64,000 nt of DNA from Alopecurus myosuroides. Taxonomy: Eukaryota > Streptophyta > Magnoliopsida > Poales > Poaceae. This document shows, piece after piece, positions 60,101 through 64,000 of this stretch. Both the position numbers and the translations under genes were made by a program. The notes under the pieces were generated by a model, which had not been told where the DNA came from, did no database searches, and worked only from the letters and a program-made list of their open reading frames with translations. Positions within the stretch are counted from its first letter, which is position 1, and every line of letters starts with the position of its first letter. Location of the stretch: NCBI GenBank assembly GCA_028641055.1, contig CM054057.1, positions 581,547,940 to 581,611,939 of the forward strand, read 5' to 3'.

Positions 60101-61594
60101 GTGTGGGTCCGTGCGCGCGGGGGAAAAATCCCTAAAAGGAAAAGGGCAGCGGGGGGACTCGAACCCTGCCCGCGGGCGTGAGCGCGGGGGTGCGCTGCCA
60201 CTGCGCTGTCGATCGGTTACTGAAGGTATCCATGACTGACAGAAGATGAGGATTGCAGTGTGCGTTAACTGAATTTTTGCCAACAAAGTTCAGACTTGGA
60301 AACAGGACGGAAACAGAGGGAGGTGACCGGCGGCGATCACGGCTCGCTCGACGGTGAGACCACGCAGAGCAAGAGGGGCAAGAGGAGGAGGGGATTCCCG
60401 AAGGCAGCTGCTCACCTGGGGGTTCGTGACGTCGCGGTATTACTCGACGATGACGGAGTTGGCCGGAAGATGACGTCGGCCGTGCGCACCGTCAGAGGCG
60501 GCCGGCGGAGCAGCACGGAAGCGCGTGGCCTCCCTAGGCCGCCTCGGGTCCGAATTTCCCGCGCAGAAGGCGAGGGCGGCGAGGGCATCCCATTCCCGCG
60601 GCCAGTTCGGCTCAAGGAGGACCGTGGCGACGGGGCGACGACGAGTTCTGATGGCGGCTGCTGCTCGGTGGGTGTGGAGGTTCAGAGAAAAAAAGCAGAG
60701 AGGGAGGTGGAAGAAATGGGGACGGCGGCGGCAGAGAGAAAAGGTAGAGGGCTAGGGAGAGGTGGAGTGGAGGTTTTATGGAGGGCCTAGGTGGTACGGC
60801 AGGGCATCGGAGGGGGGAGCGAGGATCATACTGTGGTGGAGGGTTCGTACCATTGTGACGACAGCAGGAGGAAGAAAGAAGGAGAAGGGCCGAACGGTGG
60901 CTTTGGTGGGCTGGAGGAAGAGGGGAATGGGCTGGGTTGTAGGTGGGCCTTGGCCTGCCTCCCCAGCCCAAAGGGTTTTCTTTTTTTTTTTACTTTTTCC
61001 TGTTTACATTTTTTTTGTAGGAAAGAAAGTGAGAGAGAAAATAATAATGTGTTAGGGTTTTGTTCTTTATGAATTAATTTTTTATTGATTTACAAAACAA
61101 CAAGTTCAAAATAGGTTAACATTAATTTCAAATTTTTTAAATGTCAATTTGTTTTCTTGAATTTGTTATTTGAATTTCAATAGGGTGTCATAGGGATTTG
61201 ATTTTTTTTGGAATTAACCAATTTTTATTCAATATACTCAACCCATTATGAAAACTTATTAAATTTAAATGTTTGCAAGATTTTAATTTTGAACCACATT
61301 TGGAACATGCCAAGTATGAAATGGATTTGAATTTGAATTTACCATTTGGGTGTTAATAAAATGGGTTTTATTATCAAGCATTTTTAATTGATTTAAATTC
61401 AAAACTATTGGAAACATTTTGAGTTGTTTAGTTTGCAACTTTTAATTGGAAATTTTGGACATGTTTGAAAGTTTAAATTGGTTTGAACTTTTGAGTTGTT
61501 TTGAAAACAGGGTGCAATGCCTATGATGCATGTGATGCAAGGCAAAAGAAAAGCAACCAATTTCTAACTTAGGGAAAACACCCCAGGTGTTACA
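57153..61594 (-). repeat. 5' LTR of C4/C5
   Basis: 4442 bp, sense TGTAACACCTGGGG to GGGGCGTCGCA (one change in the terminal CACA). The AT-rich part has five copies of a TTCAAAACAGAAAACAA-like motif at 59201, 59360, 59518, 59677 and 59837, a 158-160-bp period. Confidence 0.88.
60140..60208 (-). promoter_or_regulatory. tRNA-like Pol III module in C5 LTR
   Basis: On the minus strand: CAGCGCAGTGG (60208-60198), 32 nt, perfect B box GGTTCGAGTCC (60165-60155), T4 runs at 60143-60140 and 60137-60134 and T5 at 60128-60124. GTTAACTGAA at 60264-60273 lies upstream. Confidence 0.6.
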
Positions 61595-61595
61595 G

Positions 61596-63195
61596 GCCAA
61601 AATCCACATAATAACCGATTCCAGGTTGCCACTTATGATAACATTACAACAGTTCACGAATATTCCGCAACAACAACATAAAAGATATATACAAGACGAC
61701 TCAAACGAGTCAAGGATACAACTGATACAATACAAAGATCCAAATAACAGCGGAAGAAACAACATAGTGTCCGGCTACGGGCAAGATACAAATTGGACTA
61801 AGAGTCCTGAAGATAACCGATGGCGTCCAATCCCTGCCCAGGCCAAGCCGGAGGGATTCCCAAGCTAACGTCGTCAGACTTCAAACCAGTTGACTGTAAT
61901 GTGGAATATGCAGCCACGAAAAGGATTCGTGGGTCAGTACGGTTAAGTACTGGCAAGTGGATAACCCATACTCACAAGATACCAGCGTAACCCATCATCA
62001 CAAGATACAAATACTTTGGGTACAACGGAAAGGAAGGGATTATTGCAAAGAAGCGGCAGCTGGCTGCACTAACTAACTACAGAGGCGCGCTACAACATCC
62101 GGCTAAAAGAAAGGGATAAGATAGCGTATCAGAACCAACTACAACTACTCACCAAACAATACCCATCCAATGTTACCCCCTACTAAGGAAGCAACCCAAG
62201 GAAACTCACACGGTTGATTAAGGTGACATTCATCTTTATGGTGGAGGTAATCTATATTACTAGTCAAGTTATCATCGTTAAGTGTAAGTTGTATGAGTAC
62301 TTGTTAGCCAGCACTTTCACCAAGTCATCCATAACCGCGGACAACACGGCTTCTCGAGAAGATTAACCCTGCAGGGATGCACCAATTTGGCCGTACACGT
62401 AAGAATGACCCACCAGATGGAAAGGCCCTTCCACCAAGCGAGGCACTCAACACAACGCAACTCTTCTTCGCATCAAGCCCAAAGAACCCCGTGCAATTGA
62501 GCGCACGGCTAATCAAGCCCCACGAAGAAAAGGGGACCCTCATAGCACTCTAAGAACGTGTCTCCCTAAATGCTGACTACAAAAGTTCCACCCTGGCGCC
62601 AAGGGTTCGCACCTGCATATGCATACGGCAAATGGAAAACCCGAACTAAATGAGGCGATTTGGACGAGATGCGAATCGAATCAAAGTTGCGGGGGGCGCC
62701 CATACTCGCCTCCCACATGCGGTTAGCGCGCTCATCATGGATCGGAGGACAAGACCCTTTTCCTAATTAAGTTCGACACTAGCAGGCCTCAAAACCACGC
62801 CGGGCCTCCTGCCGGTGCCTTATCATCAAATTAATATTACCCAAAACATTAACATGTTGTTGATTAAGTTGAAACCCAACTATCAAACTAAACAGGTGAT
62901 AAGACGGACAACAAGACTTGAGCGCAAACAACACTAAGCATGCAACTACGACACAAGGGCCAACAAGGTAAACAAACAACAGTTAATAGGAAGTGGAAGG
63001 AGGGCTATATCATGGTTGCAAGGTAAACATATGATAGGATCGAGACACAAGCATCGAATCATAAGGCTATAATAAAGGCAACGGGAAGAATCAGTAGCAA
63101 GTGATGAAAGGCAGCCATAGGCAGCAAGTGAGTATACTTGCCTGGAATCCAGCAAGTAGAGGTACATCCGCAGAACTTGTCGTTGCTCACATCAT
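61596..63195 (-). repeat. Truncated family-C LTR (copy C6)
   Basis: Sense tail of a C LTR: lacks the last ~44 bp at the 61596 side and is interrupted at 63195 (CACATCAT) by the family-D LTR. It lies directly beside the C5 LTR, separated by one G (61595). Confidence 0.85.
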
Positions 63196-64000
63196 TGTAA
63201 CATCCCAAGTTTGCTAAACAAAAGTGTGTGGTGTTGTGTTCATATCATTCATGCATGAAAACAAAATTTAAATCATGTTTGAAACTAATTTAAATTGTGA
63301 AATTAAATGGTTTCAGAAAATCCCACAAAAAGTACTTAATTTGGGTTCCAAAATTTTGTATTGAAAAATAATTCAAATGCACCAACCCAAGTTATGGTTT
63401 TGTTGGAAATTTCATGAGCTTTTCAAAAACTATTTTTGCCAAATTTTATCCTTTCAAAAAGGCCCTCAAAAGTTTGTTTTCTGTCCTGTTTTAAAAGGGA
63501 AAGGGACCTCCTGGTGATTTCTCAAAGTTCTAGGGGGTGTTGCGCAAATCTTCCTTCTTCAACCTTTGACAGAAGGACAGTTGCGTGGAGGCACCACCGA
63601 TGTCGATTGCCACGTCCTGCTCGGTCTCGCGTGTGGATAAGGGCGAGGAGAGACCCACCCAGCACTCCTCTCTCGCCTCCCCACTCGCGCCCTCCCTCCC
63701 GCTCTCTGTCCCTTTGCCAAAACCAAACCCTAGCTTCCTCCGGCCGCCGCCTCGCGCAGCCAACTCCGGCCGTCCCGAGAAGAGATGATCGTGCGTAGAG
63801 CTCCGACGTCCTCCCAGCTTTCTCCTCGTCAAGTTTCGTGAGCCAGGAGGAACGGAAGCGCCGGAATCGGGGTCTTCTTCCCCGTGGCCGGCCAGGCTTC
63901 GCCGCGTCGATTCGTCGCTGTGAGACATCACCGAGCTTCCTCGGCCATCCCTGCGGTTACCCGGTGAGCTGAGCTACCTCTGGGTGCTCTCCGTTTGAAT
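63196..64000 (+). repeat. Start of family-D LTR (runs off the window)
   Basis: Begins TGTAACATCCCAAGTTTGC, breaking the C6 LTR. Left flank ATCAT (63191-63195) should be repeated beyond the window if it is an insertion. AT-rich for ~280 bp, then GC-rich with AAACCCTAG and CGCC-rich stretches typical of grass LTR leaders. Open frames here on both strands show no protein family and are most likely due to composition. A host gene cannot be fully excluded as the sequence is cut. Confidence 0.65.

Larger units (their letters stand above)
56451..61594 (-). mobile_element. Family-C element C4/C5, 3' LTR truncated
   Basis: Sense is minus. 5' LTR 61594-57153 (4442 bp), primer site 57150-57139, internal domain 57152-56679, 3' LTR reduced to its first 228 bp (56678-56451). 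Same plan as the young C element: tiny non-coding internal DNA with the CACCACTAACAAGGG repeat twice. Older: many differences from the young copy. Shows that the minimal internal domain is the family's normal state, not a deletion in one copy. Confidence 0.85.

Noticed and set aside
23880..60208. Calling the tRNA-like modules genuine tRNA genes
   Set aside because: Acceptor stems do not pair and anticodon arms are not consistent between copies. Only promoter boxes, spacing and terminator are kept.
63436..63931. Possible host gene at the right edge
   Set aside because: Starts within 250 bp of an LTR head, lies in the usual GC-rich LTR leader, and neither strand gives a recognisable domain. 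Kept as LTR, with doubt noted.
1..64000. CRISPR arrays, prokaryotic operons, integrons or an endogenous virus
   Set aside because: The direct repeats are LTRs or LTR quasi-repeats. Coding domains are standard plant Copia and chromovirus types without an envelope or viral movement gene.

Overview
The window looks like repeat-filled intergenic DNA from a large grass genome, most likely a Triticeae cereal (wheat, barley or rye type). The reasons are the LTRs that begin TGATACGTC, primer-binding sites for tRNA-Asp and tRNA-Met, plant Copia and chromovirus domains, and deep nesting of retrotransposons. I found no intact host gene, rRNA gene, CRISPR array or prokaryotic feature. Essentially every base belongs to LTR retrotransposons, living or dead. 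Family names below (A to E) are my own labels; no database was searched.

Left part, 1-20838. A dead Copia element (1-5584, plus strand) is cut by a solo family-A LTR (743-2312, 5-bp duplication GTGCC) and ends inside reverse transcriptase, where a different LTR fragment (family E, 5585-6239) enters. A reversed family-A LTR piece (6240-7219) follows. Then come two nested family-A elements. Element A3 (7220-20838, duplication TTAGG) carries inside its 5' LTR a second element, A2 (8358-15292, duplication CGTTG/CGGTG). Both use a tRNA-Asp primer site, have LTRs of about 1.6 kb, and encode at most a gag/protease-like or unknown small protein. They look like non-autonomous derivatives.

Right part, 20998-64000. 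Two related families with giant (about 4.1-4.4 kb) LTRs and a tRNA-Met primer site alternate. Family B is a chromovirus (Gypsy; gag, protease, RT, RNase H, integrase and a C-terminal chromodomain; Tekay/Del-like by layout) in three damaged copies: B1 (25133-35908, minus), B2 (35916-43941, minus, joined to B1 through a compound LTR) and B3 (43942-56425, plus, joined head to head with B2). Family C has no coding capacity. Its best copy (44371-53257, duplication AAGCC) has two almost identical 4.2-kb LTRs around only 488 bp of internal DNA and sits inside the B3 integrase region. More C LTRs lie at 20998-25129, 56450-61594 and 61596-63195. A fourth LTR, family D, starts at 63196 and runs off the window.

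How the parts may work together (inference): C uses the same primer tRNA as B and shares long LTR blocks with it, so B-type enzymes could mobilise C. The most interesting signal is inside these giant LTRs. All six copies that keep the GC-rich part carry, on the element's sense strand, a tRNA-like A box and B box at tRNA-like spacing (31-33 nt) followed by a T-run, i.e. a possible RNA polymerase III unit, with a conserved TTAACTG motif just upstream. Family B LTRs also contain splice-site-bounded segments that join in frame into an acidic peptide, and copy B1 has an extra 293-codon reading frame between the primer site and gag.
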